Origin: Phlebopus portentosus
Lineage: Eukaryota > Basidiomycota > Agaricomycetes > Boletales > Boletinellaceae
Length of the DNA stretch: 64,000 nucleotides
Direction of reading: 5' to 3'
Assembly: GCA_037892935.1 (NCBI GenBank)
Contig: JAYXKI010000003.1
Coordinates: 806,001-870,000, forward strand
Shown: positions 24,436 to 38,497 of the stretch, piece by piece
Position numbering within the stretch: position 1 is the first letter of the stretch
Layout of the letters: each line of letters starts with the position of its first letter
Program-made: the position numbers and the translations under genes
The notes under the pieces: model-generated
What the model saw: only the letters and a program-made list of their open reading frames with translations
Databases searched by the model: none
What the model was told of the DNA's origin: nothing

Positions 24436-25189
24436 CCTACTTCGCTATCTATCCTTTTTTTGTTCGATTTCTTTGTATTCTTGGGTTTATTGTCCTGCCT
24501 GGTTCCTACGCGTCCGTTTATTTGTCTCCGCTCTCTGTCTTCTTTGTTTGTTCTTTGTTGTCTTTCGTTTGATTCCATTCTACTTCTCCTTTTTTCGCAC
24601 TCCACGGCATTTATTGAATTTATACGCTATCTACATCATACATACGTTTCCTCGTTTCGTTCTGGCACACGTTGCATCCTTACGTCCTCGTCCACGCTTC
24701 TACGTCTCTCCCGCTCTCGTACGGATTTACGGATTGGATTTGACGCCTGCCTGTTTTCTACGATTCGTCCTCGCCCTCGCCTTTCGATACTGGTGTTTCT
24801 CCTCTAATTTTTCGTTTAGCTTTTCTTTAGCTTTCTACCTCGTTAATGTCGCGCAATGTTTTATAATGTTATCCCAACGTCCCTGCAATGTTTTCTTTTG
24901 TCTTGTCGTTTCCTAGCTTATCTTGCATGGAAGTCTGTCTGTTTTAGATTCGTAGTAATGTCAGTGTCGATGTCGATGTTGGAATGAGCTGTAGTGAAGG
25001 TGGCTGATGGCGCAATCGAGAGAGAGCCAGATGTACATACGGAATGCGATTTATTATTATTATTATTATTACAAAACGACATCAAGATGCAGCGTACAAG
25101 CAAAATTATAAGCGAAAAAGAGTGAGACAGACACGTCCGACCAAAGAAGAGCATCTCTATCATTCAGATCCACGGAAGACGAAAAGAAA
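24436..25189. other. Convergent 3' region, T-rich, with a TTA microsatellite
   Basis: This 754-bp region between two converging genes is rich in T and C on the plus strand. The Phe/Leu/Ser-rich frames here look like translated UTR rather than genes. A (TTA)7 microsatellite occupies 25051-25071. Confidence 0.5.
25051..25071. repeat. (TTA)7 microsatellite
   Basis: Seven tandem TTA units are read directly from the sequence, about 120 bp beyond the DID2 stop codon, probably within or just past its 3' UTR. Confidence 0.9.
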
Positions 25190-26127
25190 TCATGAAGCCG
25201 GTCTTAGGGCTCTCAGGCGCTCAGCAAGCTTCGTATCCTCCTCTTTGAGTTTCTCGCCTGGTGTGAGGTCCGCAACGGTCCCTTCGAGAGTCTTCGACCC
25301 CATCTCGTGTTGGATCTCGATGTTGGCTTCTTCGGCGACTTGCTGCATGAGTAGGTCGACTTGGTCTTGTGGAGTCGAGACGGCTGTTGTGCTCGACATG
25401 GTGTCTTCCATGTAGGATGTCTGTACGTCTAGGTCGGAGAATTGGGATTCGAATTTGTCCATGACGAGGGAGATCTGAGCGGTGAGTGAATTGTTAAGAT
25501 CCAAATCGAAACCAGAAAATGAGAAAGAGAGATGGGACGAGGCATACCCTCTCGATGTTCATGCTATCCATAGCTTTGTCCATGCCTTTGACGACGGAAG
25601 TCATGTTGCCCGTTACCTGGCGCATCGTCACCGCGGTCTCTACGCGGCTGCTGACTGCATCGATACGGCTTGCCAGCCGTAAAAGGTTGAGAGCCTCGCC
25701 CTTCTTTCGGATGGCGTTCTGTGCGTAGATGCGTGCACCATCTGTATTGCCTTGCTGTAGGGCCTGATTTCACGTTCGGGCGCCAGGGGATGGCGTGGGT
25801 GTAAAGAGCAATGAACAACGGATTACACAGATTAGCGTGATGAATGCGATGTGATGTGCGCCCGGCGCAGACGTACGTACTTTCTTCACTCTAGCCTTCT
25901 CAGCATTCTCGTCTTTCTGCGCTTTCTTGGCTTGTCTATTGAGAGTCTTCGCTGTGAACTGGTGGTCCACGGCCACAAATCAGAATTCAAGATCAGCATG
26001 TATATTCCCAAGTGGAGCAAGATGAATGTGTCGACCTTGAGCTGGAACAGACTTTCTGGTCAAGTTTCACGATTAGCTTTCGGAAATATTACGATAGTGG
26101 GTGTAACTCACTCTCTAGGTTGCTCAT
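25190..26127 (-). CDS. DID2: ESCRT-III-associated protein Did2/Vps46 (CHMP1)
   Basis: Exons (minus) 26127-26112 (16 nt), 26055-26036 (20 nt), 25958-25881, 25763-25548 and 25474-25190 give 204 residues. The protein starts [20 protein letters not shown], then [37 protein letters not shown] and [20 protein letters not shown]. These are family-specific for CHMP1/Did2. It ends with [17 protein letters not shown], which contains the MIM1-type helix (LAERLRALR) that binds the MIT domain of Vps4. Did2 recruits and tunes Vps4 for ESCRT-III disassembly at endosomes. The length matches yeast Did2. Two very small first exons are needed to start the protein correctly. The gene shares a 224-bp divergent promoter with the phosphoinositide phosphatase gene. 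Confidence 0.93.
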
Positions 26128-26351
26128 TGTGATGATGGTAGAGGTAGTCTGCGGAGAGAAAGAGATTGAAGGCTGTACGCGCAACTTCAATGGCTATTGC
26201 CTATTACGCACATGGCGTACTACGTGAACGTGACGCGCTGCCGCCACCGCTCATATACTAATCCAGTGATTAGCATTGCCAGTCCTGGCCCACTTAAACT
26301 GCACAACCCTTTCGCAATCCAGTCTAATCGTCTTCATGCAGCATCCAAAAC
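26128..26351. promoter_or_regulatory. Short divergent promoter between DID2 and the Sac1/5-phosphatase gene
   Basis: The two start codons are 224 bp apart and point outward, so both promoters and 5' UTRs must fit here. No TATA box was recognised. Both products act on endosomal/plasma-membrane traffic, which makes shared control plausible but unproven. Confidence 0.5.
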
Positions 26352-29300
26352 ATGTACTTATACCTAAAATACGACACTCGCGGGCATCGGTCTCTTGCGC
26401 TATGTACGAGCACTGAAGAAGAGCGAGCTGGGAGTCCCAGTCGCGCGCTCGTCTTTCGAAGCATGGAGAATGATGTAGCGAAAGTTATGGTGGAATTCTT
26501 GCCGCTTGCTGAGCTGGACCTCACTGGTGCAGTCAGGTTGACTATGCGCCGCGTCAAGGGATGCCTTGGAATTATTAATGTTGGCGATGGTACGTCTCGT
26601 CGCGCGCAGATTTACCGTGTACGAGAGGAACTGAGATCGGTGCAATATTAGATGCATTCCTAGCCGTCATTTTGGCTGCTATAGAAGTGGGAAATATGCG
26701 ACCGTCTGCTGCTGCACCAGAAAGTGTGGGTCGTATAGCCGATGTCGGTTTTTTCTCTCTCAACTCTAGTACATGGGATACGATATCCGGAGGTGCAGAC
26801 GCCTCAATGTCTAATGGCGGTGACCAGGATGAATACAATCCTCGAGACGCCTACTCGTACAACAATCCCCAACCCATTTATGAGCATCCTTGCGCATCAC
26901 TCATGAAGATATTGTCGACCGGGACATTCTACTATGCGCTCGCGCCACAATGGGATATCTCTTCGCGCCTATCCAAAAGGATATCGAAGGTTAAACAGCT
27001 CGGAAGTGAAACTATTTCGTATGATGAACGATTCCTGTGGAATGAATATCTCGTCCGCTGTCTATTGGATTTCCGAGAAAAGCTTGACCCCTTGGAACGA
27101 CAGGAGCTCGACCAATGTCAATTTATCGTGAGTTCCCGACTTAATCTTCATGACGTGTGTTCCTCAAAATTTTCAAGGTCCTGACTATCCAAGGATACGT
27201 CGGCGTCTTTACTGTTGCTCTGCCTGCCCCACCGACGAATGGCATGCCTGTCATCGCGACCATCTCGCTTATTTCGCGCCTGGGTTGGAAACGGGCCGGA
27301 ACGCGTTTTAATACCCGTGGAATAGATGATGACGGCAATACCGCGAATTTCGTTGAGGTTTGAATGTTTCCTCGGTGATCCTAGTTTATGTGATTTTGAC
27401 TATACGCCAGACAGAGACTATATTCAATACGGATGACAATAGCTTTAGCTACGTCCAAGTTCGCGGGAGTGTACCTTGTGCGCAAACTTCAGTTTCAACT
27501 ATAGATAATCATGCTGACATCTATCTAGTATTCTGGGAGCAGCAAGGTCTCCAAACTTTTGGACAACGAATCCAGCTAACACGTCCTCACGCATCTCAAC
27601 CTTCATTCGACAAGCACTTTGCAGATTTAGTAGAGGAGTACGGTGCTGTACACGTCATCAACCTTCTTGGTACAAAAGAAAATGAGGCAATTTTATCGAA
27701 TGCTTATGCTCAGCATCTGCATGCAGCACGAACTGCTGTATTTGGAAATGATATAGGAATGACGCACTTTGACTTCCATGCCGTTGTGCGGATTGGTGGA
27801 CATGAGAGTGTGATGCGTGAGCTGAGGTAAATCGCATTTCTCTTTTTAATGCTTTGAGGAGTGGTTAAATATCTTATTGTTGAAGGCGACTGGGGGACAT
27901 CCAGAACAACGCAGAACGTTTTGGCTACACTCTATATGATTCTTCGCTGCAAGAAATCATAACTGAGCAAAGTGGCGTTTTCCGTACAAATTGTTTAGAT
28001 TGGTATGCTTCGTCGCCGTAGTTAATACATATAAGCTTTTAATATCTCAAACAGTTTAGATCGCACGAACTTCGTGCAAGACATTCTTTCTCGAACTTCA
28101 TTAGAACAACATCTTTTCCTTGTCCGCCGCGAATGGATCGGATCCAATTCGCTTTGGACAAACCACAGAGAACTCTGGGCAGAAAACGGTGACGCACTCT
28201 CGCGTATATATGCCGGAACTGGCGCTCTTAACACGAGCTTCACGAGGAGCGGGAAGCGAACTTTTGGAGGTTTGTTTTGCAGCCAGATACATGGAGCCTC
28301 AGTCTTAGGCATCTTTACTCAGGAATATTATCGGATGCCACGAAAAGCGTTTCTCGAGCGTATATCAGCAACTTCCAAGATAAAAGCAAGCAGTCTGCCA
28401 TTGACATGTTTCTTGTGTGTCGTGTCTCCATCTTTCGTAAGACTTTAGCTGATGCGGCTGAAGGGGAATATGGCCTTTCAAAAGCCTATCACTATATACG
28501 ATCCCATTCACGATACAGTCAATGCGGCCCTCTCTCGAAGGTAACAGCCATTGCTAATTCTACCATGTCAAATGCGTTGTTGACGGAAATGTAGAATATC
28601 CGAGTACTCAACCAAAAAGCTTAAAACGATATTCGCTGGAACGTGGAACTTGAATGGACGGGTGAGCAGAAGCTTGCTGTGACAATTTTTATGTTAATGA
28701 CGTGTCTGATCTCCAGTTACCGTCAGAGTCGTTACTCCCTTGGCTGTTTCCTCGGTCCAGTGCGTTCTGATCGATCTTTGCTTTGAAGATTGCTTGTTCA
28801 CGTCTACTTGTTATCAGATAACGACGAGTAAGTTTGCTACAGTAGTAAGATAGACTTCTGGACTCATTCTTGGAAGACCCGACATTATTGCCCTGGGTTT
28901 TCAAGAGATTGTACCCCTTACCGCGCAGCAAATTGTCCAGACTGATCCAGAGAAAAGGCGGGCCGTCCACTTTTATGTACTCTTCCAGAAGTTGACCTGT
29001 TTATAGACGTATATGGGAAAATTTAATCATGCGAACTTTAGATGAACGGCCCAACAAAACAGCAGATTATATTCTGTTAAGAAGCGCGCAGGTAAAGTTG
29101 TCTGGCTGTCTGGCGTATAGTGAACGAGTTTACGAACTTTTTCACGCTAGCTTGTAGGCACTGCGCTTTTCGTCGTTGTTAAGTCAGCATTACTCGGTGC
29201 TATCCGAAATGTCGAAGCAGCATCAAGAAAAACTGGGTTACGAGGCATGTCGGGGAACAAGGGAGGGGTGGGAATACGACTAGACTTTCACGATACGAGC

Positions 29301-30497
29301 TTCTGCTTCCTTACTGCGCATTTTGCAGCGGGTCATTCAAATGTTGAGGAACGTAATGCCGATTATCGGACAATTGTGAATGGCCTTCACTTTTTAAAAG
29401 GGAAGACTGTTGATAGCCACGAGTATGTGCATGTGCTACCTCTTGTGACCTTCTTTTCCACTGAATACGTTGGAGCAGCAATGTCATCTGGCTAGCGGAT
29501 ACCAACTACAGAGTAGATTTAGAAAACGGGATGGTTCGAATGCTTGCGGAGGCCGATGATCTAGATGCGCTCGTCGCATCTGATCAGCTTAAGAAAGTGA
29601 TTGACTCACACTTAGCTTTCGTTGGATACGAAGAGGGACCACTCTTGTTCCGTCCAACATACAAATATGACCTACACTCAACACGATACGATACAAGCGA
29701 GAAGGCTCGGATACCCGCATGGACAGGTGTGTTATCTCCCGAAATCTTATGTGAAGATTGAATGAAGCATACGGAATGCCATGTGAAACGTAGATCGAAT
29801 ATTGTACAAGGGACCTGACCTTGACCTTGTCGTATACTCCAGAGCCGAGTTGACAGGCTCCGATCATCGACCTGGTGAGCAACAGCGGCGCACTTTTCTT
29901 CCCGCACCTAGCTGATAAAGCTCCTTAGTTTTCGCGATATTCCGAGCTGAAGTACGCGTGATTGACGTCGTCAAGCGCACCGCCATGCAAAAGCTGTTGC
30001 TCGATAGCATCGTATCGACGGAGCCAGGTGAAAAACTCGATGAAAAGCTAGCAACGATGACTTTAGCTAACGACCCTGAGGATCGTAAGTCTCTGAACTT
30101 GTGTATCCGCATCTATTCAACGCTAAATCGCCGTTAATCCAAGTTCCGCCGCCCAGTTCGGAGGAAGACGCATGGTGGATAGACCCTGGTGAGCGATATA
30201 CGCGCAACTCTTGGAAATTGTTTGTTGACCGATGACATCATTTTAAAACGGCACCCAGAGCATCCTGACGGCGTCTACGTTACAGAAGAGCTTCTTTCAA
30301 AGACACGGGCAACACCCTCAAATCCCTTTGATTCCGCCCCAGAGACCCCTTTGTCATCTCCGTCCTCGACTGATGAAGAGCTGTATACTGATGCTCTAAC
30401 CTTGGCAACTCCGATAGTCGCGCCCAGGAAGCCACCACCACCTCCGCCTCCACCTCGCAGCGCAAAACCTAATTTGATGTCAGTAGAAGGATCATAG
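26352..30497 (+). CDS. Synaptojanin-like phosphoinositide phosphatase (Sac1 + inositol 5-phosphatase, INP51/52/53 type)
   Basis: Twenty exons give 1,028 residues: 26352-26589, 26652-27127, 27178-27357, 27411-27477, 27529-27826, 27886-28002, 28055-28269, 28323-28414, 28464-28540, 28595-28661, 28717-28759, 28818-28827 (10 nt), 28877-28957, 29007-29091, 29151-29422, 29479-29726, 29794-29874, 29929-30084, 30144-30188, 30259-30497. The Sac1 domain has the CX5R motif intact (C456-LDCLD-R462, then TN), so it should be active. The 5-phosphatase domain has FAGTWNLNG (600-608), WLADTNYR (777-784), PAWTDRIL (852-859) and SDHRPV (878-883). The tail has NPFDS and a poly-Pro run, usual for endocytic adaptors. 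It should dephosphorylate PI(4,5)P2 during endocytosis. Intron 13 (28958-29006) can be kept in phase only with a GC donor (AAAAG|gcgggc). The Gly of WLGD is Ala here. Confidence 0.9.
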
Positions 30498-30874
30498 ACT
30501 TGCTTGGACGCTTGGATTCTGCTTGCGGTATTTTGTATTGCTCATCCACTGATATAATCTAATGCAATATGCGAGCGCCGGTCGCTAAGAGACGAGAAGA
30601 TCTTATGTGAAAAATGGGACTTCGGAATGTCAAAGGCGGACTCCTTGAGTACAATATCGACTACCACACCAAAACATCCTATGCTTACCGCCGCTCAAAA
30701 AAAGCGTGTTATACTACACAGAAAGTACTTAATAACATCAGAAATGGGTAATTAGGGTGCAAAAGGGTAGTCATGTACTCGTGTCAGCTAAGGCCGACAC
30801 GTTGTACACGGAGGCGCGCTGGAAAAACGGCATGGGATTCACAGCAAGAATCGCCAGAGACCGCCAGCGGAGAA
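30498..30874. other. Convergent 3' region between the phosphatase gene and SF3A3
   Basis: This 377-bp region between two stop codons shows no coding or RNA signal. Confidence 0.5.
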
Positions 30875-32704
30875 CTAGATGAGACCCTGTTTCTTGAGAT
30901 CCATGTATGTCTTTCGGTCGTATACGTTTCCCTCGTCATCCTCTAGCTCTTCCATAGTTTCTTGCTGGAAGATCTCTTGCTTTCCCTCTCGCTTCAACTT
31001 CTCCGCCACTGTGAAAAACAGTCAATATTATTGATATATGAGAAGATTGGAACATGACATACGTGCTAAAGCGTCTTCTATTCGCGTGATTTCGTGGAAA
31101 TGTTTTGTGTTTGGTAAGCCCAAGGCGCGCATACCGAAGGCATGTCGCGACTCTTGAAAGTGTCGATCGAAGTTTTTCCTGGATGAGTTTCAATGCAATG
31201 AATAATGCGAAAAATCTTCCAAATAAAAAAACTGACAAACCTTCCCATGTAGACGTGGTCAGAGCATATCTCGCAACGATATTCGACACCCAGACCGTGT
31301 AATTTGAATAACCAGTACGGAATTGGTTTGCCATCCCAGCCCAGAGGTACTTTCAGCGGGTTGTATATCCGCTCTTCCTCCTCCTCTTCCTCGTTTGCGT
31401 TCTCTTCTTTGCCAGTTGGTGCAGGTGCTGGTTTCGCCTTCTCGATAAGTTCCGCTTCACGTTCCTTCGCAGTGAGCGAGAACCGTCGCTCGACATTTGA
31501 TTTCGTTTCCGTGAGTGTCGAAAGCATAGTTGCCAAGAGCTTTGTTGCGAGGAAAGTTTGAAGGGCCGAATTTCGTATCCTGGATTCCTTCGTTTTTTGT
31601 TGACTACGAGGAGCCGTCGCTTCATCATGACTGGTCTGATTAGCAGTAATAGATGGTGCTCCTGGACTCGTTTGCCGTGCTGCCGCCTTGACGTGTTTCT
31701 TCGAAGTTAAATGAGCATCATACACTGTTTGCTTCGAATAGTGCTTTTGACCTATCATGATCATTGAGACGTTGATACATTCGTAAAAAGCAGGGCACAT
31801 ACATGCACTACACCAAATCCCCTCTTCTCCGTTATGTGCGCCGTTCGGCTTACCACTTGACGGGTTCTCCCATCCAGGTAATGTCCCGTCTATCCATAAC
31901 GAGCTAAACTCTGATTCCCAGGCTCTCTGTTGCCCATCCACGTTAACAAGTGGCTGGGTTTTCTTTGCGAATGAAAGAAGGTAGGAGTATAACCCAGTGA
32001 TGTAACTATAGCGTGTTTAAGTCGGGTATACAGGGAGACAAAGCAAGGCACTTACTCCTCGTATTCCCTTGAATGGCGCGTCTCTATAGGCAGTTCCTGG
32101 TGTAAAAGACCATACTCTGTAGCGGCAAGAATATCGAGATAACGGAGGTAGGATGGCGGTTTGCCGATGTTCTTCAGGTTTGCATATGCTGTGTGATGCG
32201 TGTAAAGATCCAGGTAACGCCCGTACGCCTCCTCACCGGAAAACAAGAGCGAAATAGCTATATTCACGCGTGAATTACACCAGCTGATTAAGAACTCAAA
32301 TTTGACTTACGATCTTCTTCCTCGTCCTGGTCATCATTGGCTTCCCCTGTATCATCGTTAACTAATGCTGCAAGTTCCAGCTCAAAACCGCCAACAACCT
32401 GATCAGGGTATTTCATATGAAATTCCTTTATCTTTCCAAGTCTCGAGTAGAATTCGGACATATCATCTGCTTTCGAGCCAGAGATAGCATCGATCTCTGC
32501 CTTTCTTGCTGCCTCGTCTTGATACAAATTATTAAGGGTATGAGCACGCGAAATGATGCGGTCGAGGATTTGAGAAGCTTTGTGTTCGTTCGCAAGTTTG
32601 CCCTGTTGAGTGGTAGATGGCTTGGCAAGTACCTGAGCCAGAGCCCGCTCGAGCCTCTCTACCTCCTCATGCGTTTGTCGTTGCACCTCGATGACCGAAT
32701 CCAT
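30875..32704 (-). CDS. SF3A3: Splicing factor 3A subunit 3 (SF3a60/Prp9)
   Basis: Exons (minus) 32704-32311, 32257-32056, 32005-31803, 31751-31241, 31178-31063 and 31008-30875 give 519 residues, the size of SF3a60. The N-terminus ([20 protein letters not shown]) and [19 protein letters not shown] are diagnostic. Two C2H2 fingers are visible: C264/C267/H280/H286 ([19 protein letters not shown]) and C426/C429/H443/H449 ([20 protein letters not shown]), the second being the matrin-type finger. The end [18 protein letters not shown] is nearly invariant in the family. SF3a joins SF3b in the U2 snRNP for branch-site recognition. Intron 3 (31802-31752, 51 nt) is stop-free and in frame, so an unspliced reading would insert 17 false residues inside the first zinc finger. 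Confidence 0.95.
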
Positions 32705-32893
32705 GGTAGACAGACTCAAGAGTTCAGTAGCTCTGCCGGAGAACGTCTGAGGAACCGCGTCCGAGTCGGCCTGTGTGAGAAGAGCATGCCTAAATAGTAT
32801 CGAGCACGTGCAGGTCTAAACTCTCTTCGTTTCGTGACTGTTCTCGTCGTGTGGTTTCAAACTCTGAAAAACGCGACACACTCGATCGCAAAA
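32705..32893. promoter_or_regulatory. Divergent promoter shared by SF3A3 and eIF4A3, with CACGTG
   Basis: Only 189 bp separate the two outward start codons. The palindrome GCACGTGC (32804-32811) is about 85 bp from the eIF4A3 ATG and 100 bp from the SF3A3 ATG. CACGTG is the binding core of bHLH factors. Coordinated expression of these two splicing-related genes is an inference. Confidence 0.55.
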
Positions 32894-34526
<1,633 letters not shown>

Positions 34527-37500
34527 GTGTCTGTCGGAGGTACTTCGGCGTAGGCAAGTCTCCACTGTGTCTTCTAATTAACACGATTCTTAATTCAGTC
34601 CGCAAGCCTCGCAGTCACATCTTCGATCTTATCAGGTACATTCATCGTAGCTGATTTCCATCCAGGTTTAGATGCCTTCCGTCTTCGCGTGGCCCCAAAG
34701 TCGTAACTTGTCCATATATTAGCGAGACCGAAACATGCCTGCTTTATTTTCACTCGTGCTCTATATATTGTTACTCTTCCGCAATTTTACTTTTGTACTG
34801 TATCAACCTTCTGGGCTGACAACCATGAGAAAGTCTGGAACGCTATACAGTCTCAACTCAAGCTTCAGAGTTCTTTTCTTCCCTTTCGTGGCGTTGCTCC
34901 AAGGTCCGATATGCAATCGCGCATTTCCAATAAAGTTCGCCGAGTTGTGAGTGTAATCGGTATCAAGAGTGTGGAATTATTCCGGCATAATATTGACGGA
35001 GCCTGTTGTCAATAGACTCGAAGTATGCTCAATTCATAAAACGCACCCGCCTGTGGGCTTGTGGACCCTTTCTTTTATCGTATCGCGAGTCAGTTCTAGT
35101 AACTTCATGACTTGGAGGTTAAGACCCCGATCATTCGCCTACTTTGTTGTTGGAGCTGAGTTTCTTTTCCTGGCTGAATTATAAACCTGCCTTGTGCTTT
35201 AACATTCTCGTCACATCAGGTGTTTTGATTTCCTGACCGCGTTTCAGAATATTGTATCGACTTGCAGATACTGTGGCTTGGTTCTCAACGACGTATGCCT
35301 GAGTCTCTCATCGGTCTTCCCGTTGTTTCCTTTCCCTGCACCTAAACACCGCTGATCTTTCTGATTTCTGCATGATAGTTTCGAGGGACGTACCGTTTAG
35401 TTGATTGCCCTTCCTGGTATTTAAAGTATCGCCGATACTTGAAACAATATCAGCCCATCGCAACGGAAATGAACTCCCCCCAATGCAAAGGATTGCCCCG
35501 GAGTGATCCTCTTGCCGGGCTGAACATGTGGCTGAGAACATCGTCGCTAACATTCATACTAGACGGAGGGTGGACATGCTACTAGAAATTTCTTTTCTAT
35601 CCACCATGCGACCTGCTTAGAAATGGAGTCCGTTATTTATGCAAGTACCAATTCACCGATTCACCCTTTTTCTTCTTGCAGAATACAATGTGGCTGGAAA
35701 GCTCCGGGCCTTGGCGAGGGTAAATACAACGTTCTTAATCTCTGGGATTCATCTCCGTTCTTCGCTTTTCGCACGGATGCCCGTCTGGTTGTCGGCAACC
35801 ACAAGTTCGATCATGGATGTAAGAATATGGCGCCTTCTCAGCAACTTAAAGCGAAGTCTATACTGATAAGGAACAGACTAAAAGTCTCTCCATGTGCCTG
35901 CCTGCTAGATGATTCGGCCCCTTCGCAATTAAGACTCGATCTAGCCTGTTCAGCCCAGTTCTCATAAGGGTCTCTTCCTTGCTTCCGTGATCGTGATCTT
36001 TTTCGAGCATATGACAATTCTGGGGGGCTTCAAGGCGGGCGAATGTGGCGTGGCTGACGGCACATAAGTAATTAATGCCTGCGTATTTATACGGAGCATC
36101 CGTCGGTGGAGAGTACCAAAGCTCCTTCCCTCTTCTTTGGGCGCCCTTCTAGAGGCACATATTCCATTCTGATCTCGCTGATCTATCTTTTCTTCCCGAA
36201 ATCGTGTTATACCCTGTGCAATGTGCTACTGGCGAAAGTGAGTGTGTTTGAGCTTTGATCGCACCCGGCTCGGAAGGTACTCATGGTTCAAAAAAAGAGT
36301 TCGCAACGTATACACATAGTATGGAAGCAGAGTCTTGCGTCGGCTAACGCCACTGACCTTCGTATCAAAGCTGCAACCACTCTGTTAAGCTGGCAAGTGC
36401 TGTGTGCACAGGAGAGCATGAGCAGACTGACCGACCATTTCGTCATGTAGCCCGATGAACATGTCAGCCCTGCACAGCTAAGAGGAAGAGTAGATGATCC
36501 ATTCCTAACTCGTGGTCCCCCAGATCGATTGTTTCTCGTTGACCTGCAAGTTTAGTTCCGTCCATCCGCCGACATGCCAACCACCTCGGTGCCTTGAGTC
36601 TTGCTGGCAATAGTGCGTGCTTCCATTTTTTTGTCAAGTGTTTCAATGAGGTGAACTGAAGCACGTTCCGAATCCGCGGGTTGGACTCCACTTCATGCAT
36701 CCCTGCACGTTGTTCTTTACAACCGACAACAGTCACCAATACCCACAGCAATATGGTCCGTCAATTTGCTTTCTCCCTGTTCACGTTTTCGCAAGTTCAA
36801 TGTCCCATTTCGCAGCGCCTCAGATTCAAGATTGGTGCCCGACCTGCGCTCAGGCCAAAAACTAGTTGACGGAAATTCCGCCTGCGTCATATCCCTGTAA
36901 ACTTTGCTAAGAAAGTGCGAGTCATCCTGCGTTTAGCATGCGTATGGTGCATCATTTTGAGTCTACGTGTAACGGAAAACAAGCGCCCCTTTCTTGATCT
37001 ACAATACTATCACTATTCGGGAATGATGATATACAAAGTTATACTGATCGATCCGTTCCTGGGCAACCCTATTTTCTCCAATCTGAAAAGCGGACCACGC
37101 GGTCAACTCGCTTGTGTGCTTTGTATCTTTTACGTCGTAGTACAGTACATAGATGTCACATAAAAATTCCCATCACACGTCTCCAGCCAAAGAGACTCTG
37201 ACCAAGTTGAGATCGGAAGACTGCGGAAGCTTGAAAGCCGAGCTGAACGGATACTCACATATACCAACATCGGATTCGCCGCCCGCCGCCGTAGATCCGT
37301 TTACTGTAACGGAGAGGAAATCAAACTTGATCGTAAGAAGACCGTGTTGTATAAGGTTCAGGAAGACCAATGCTAGTCTTAGTAGTCACTTGTCATCAGG
37401 ACCGACGTATTGAGTTTATCCCACAGGTTTACACACCAGATTTCCGAAGCGGCTTCCGGAAAGATGGTGACGCTATGACAAAGGCGCAAGACGCTTTAGG

Positions 37501-37963
37501 ACCGACGGGACAAGGTGGCTCCAGTAAATTCAGAAGGGATGCTTCAGTTGAATGTCACGGATATCTTGTCAGACACGGATCATCGCTTGAACATCGGCAA
37601 AGTCACATCTCATCATCTTTGTATTATTTGCCTCGATCGAACAAAAACATGCTTTCCTTAGTCCTAGGATCGGACCATCGCTTCCTGAGTAGGCCGCGTA
37701 GTGGCGAGAACAAGCTTTGTGAACCCATGAGAACGAAAAGCCAGTATAGTGATGCATGCAATCAAGGGCGCTAATAGCTCGAAAATCAAGAAGGGACCTT
37801 TTCTTCTTGCAGACAACAAAAAGTTTACGGGCGAGAAATCGCTCAGAGAAGATATAGCCGTCGATTCGTCCCATCCTAGAATCGAGGAATCTGATCAATG
37901 CATAAACATTGTGATTAACCGATGACGAGATGCCTTCTGAAAGGTGGGTAGCGAGATCCGTTG
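34527..37963. other. 3.4 kb stretch without a recognisable gene
   Basis: In a window where genes otherwise sit 50-900 bp apart, this 3.4-kb interval between eIF4A3 and SF3B6 (convergent) has no frame over about 170 codons. None of its frames shows a known motif, and splicing the frames I tried gave nothing coherent. Base composition is mixed and not strongly repetitive. A short inverted repeat, AAGTATC-gcc-GATACTT, lies at 35424-35440. A TATA-like tatttatac lies near 36084. It could hold a fast-evolving or non-coding transcript, or relics of a mobile element; nothing in the sequence decides. Confidence 0.5.
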
Positions 37964-38497
37964 TCAATCGTCGCCAATATCGTGCTTTGCCTTCAGCTGT
38001 GCCAACTCTTCCTCGCGACGAGCGATATCCGCCTTCTGGGCAGCCGCATCTTGCCGTGCAGGCATGTGATATAACACTATCCATACCCTTAATTCAAGCG
38101 CATCGATGGAAGCAGAGCGCACAACTCACCCACGATGTAGCGTTCCTGGAGATGAAACCCGTTCAGGTGTTCCAAGGCATTCTTGGCCTGGACAAATGTT
38201 CTCAGCTCTAGTGCGACAAAAGTAGAAGCTTTCGGGAGCGTACATCAGTAACGTCGTCATATACTACGAAAGCTGTCCCCTTCGTTTTGGGATCATTGCC
38301 TAGACGAATCTGGCGAATGCTACCATATCGACCGAAAAGTTCGTAGAGATCCTCGCCAGTGATGCTGTAGTTCAGGTTTTTTACGAAAAGGATACGGTTG
38401 GCACCGGCTGGAAGTTTGGTCTTAGCGATATCAAATAAGCTACAAGTTTCACAAAACAAGGCTGAGTTATACTCACGGTCGGTCTGGGTAACGACAT
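37964..38497 (-). CDS. SF3B6: Splicing factor 3B subunit 6 (p14, branch-point RRM protein)
   Basis: Exons (minus) 38497-38477 (21 nt), 38420-38244, 38187-38130 and 38076-37964 give 122 residues, the usual p14 size. One RRM fills the protein. RNP2 is RILFVKNL and RNP1 is KGTAFVVYDD. Between them is YSITGEDLYELFGRYGSIRQ, followed by IRLGNDP, and after them ALEHLNGFHLQERYIVVLYH, all close to human SF3b14a/p14. A charged C-terminal helix follows (REEELAQLKAKHDIGDD). p14 binds SF3b155 and contacts the branch adenosine in the U2 snRNP. The N-terminus MSLPRPTTKLPAGAN depends on a 21-nt first exon and a 56-nt intron. Confidence 0.93.

Noticed and set aside
24460..24916. Overlapping Phe/Leu/Ser-rich frames as possible membrane proteins
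   Set aside because: The stretch is simply T/C-rich 3' UTR sequence read in three frames; none has a credible start, motif or splice structure.
35623..35967. 114-codon plus-strand frame in the gene-free interval
   Set aside because: No recognisable domain, no plausible extension by splicing, and ordinary length for a chance frame.
37569..38084. 171-codon minus-strand frame as a separate gene
   Set aside because: It overlaps the last exon of SF3B6 in another frame and its downstream part shows no motif.
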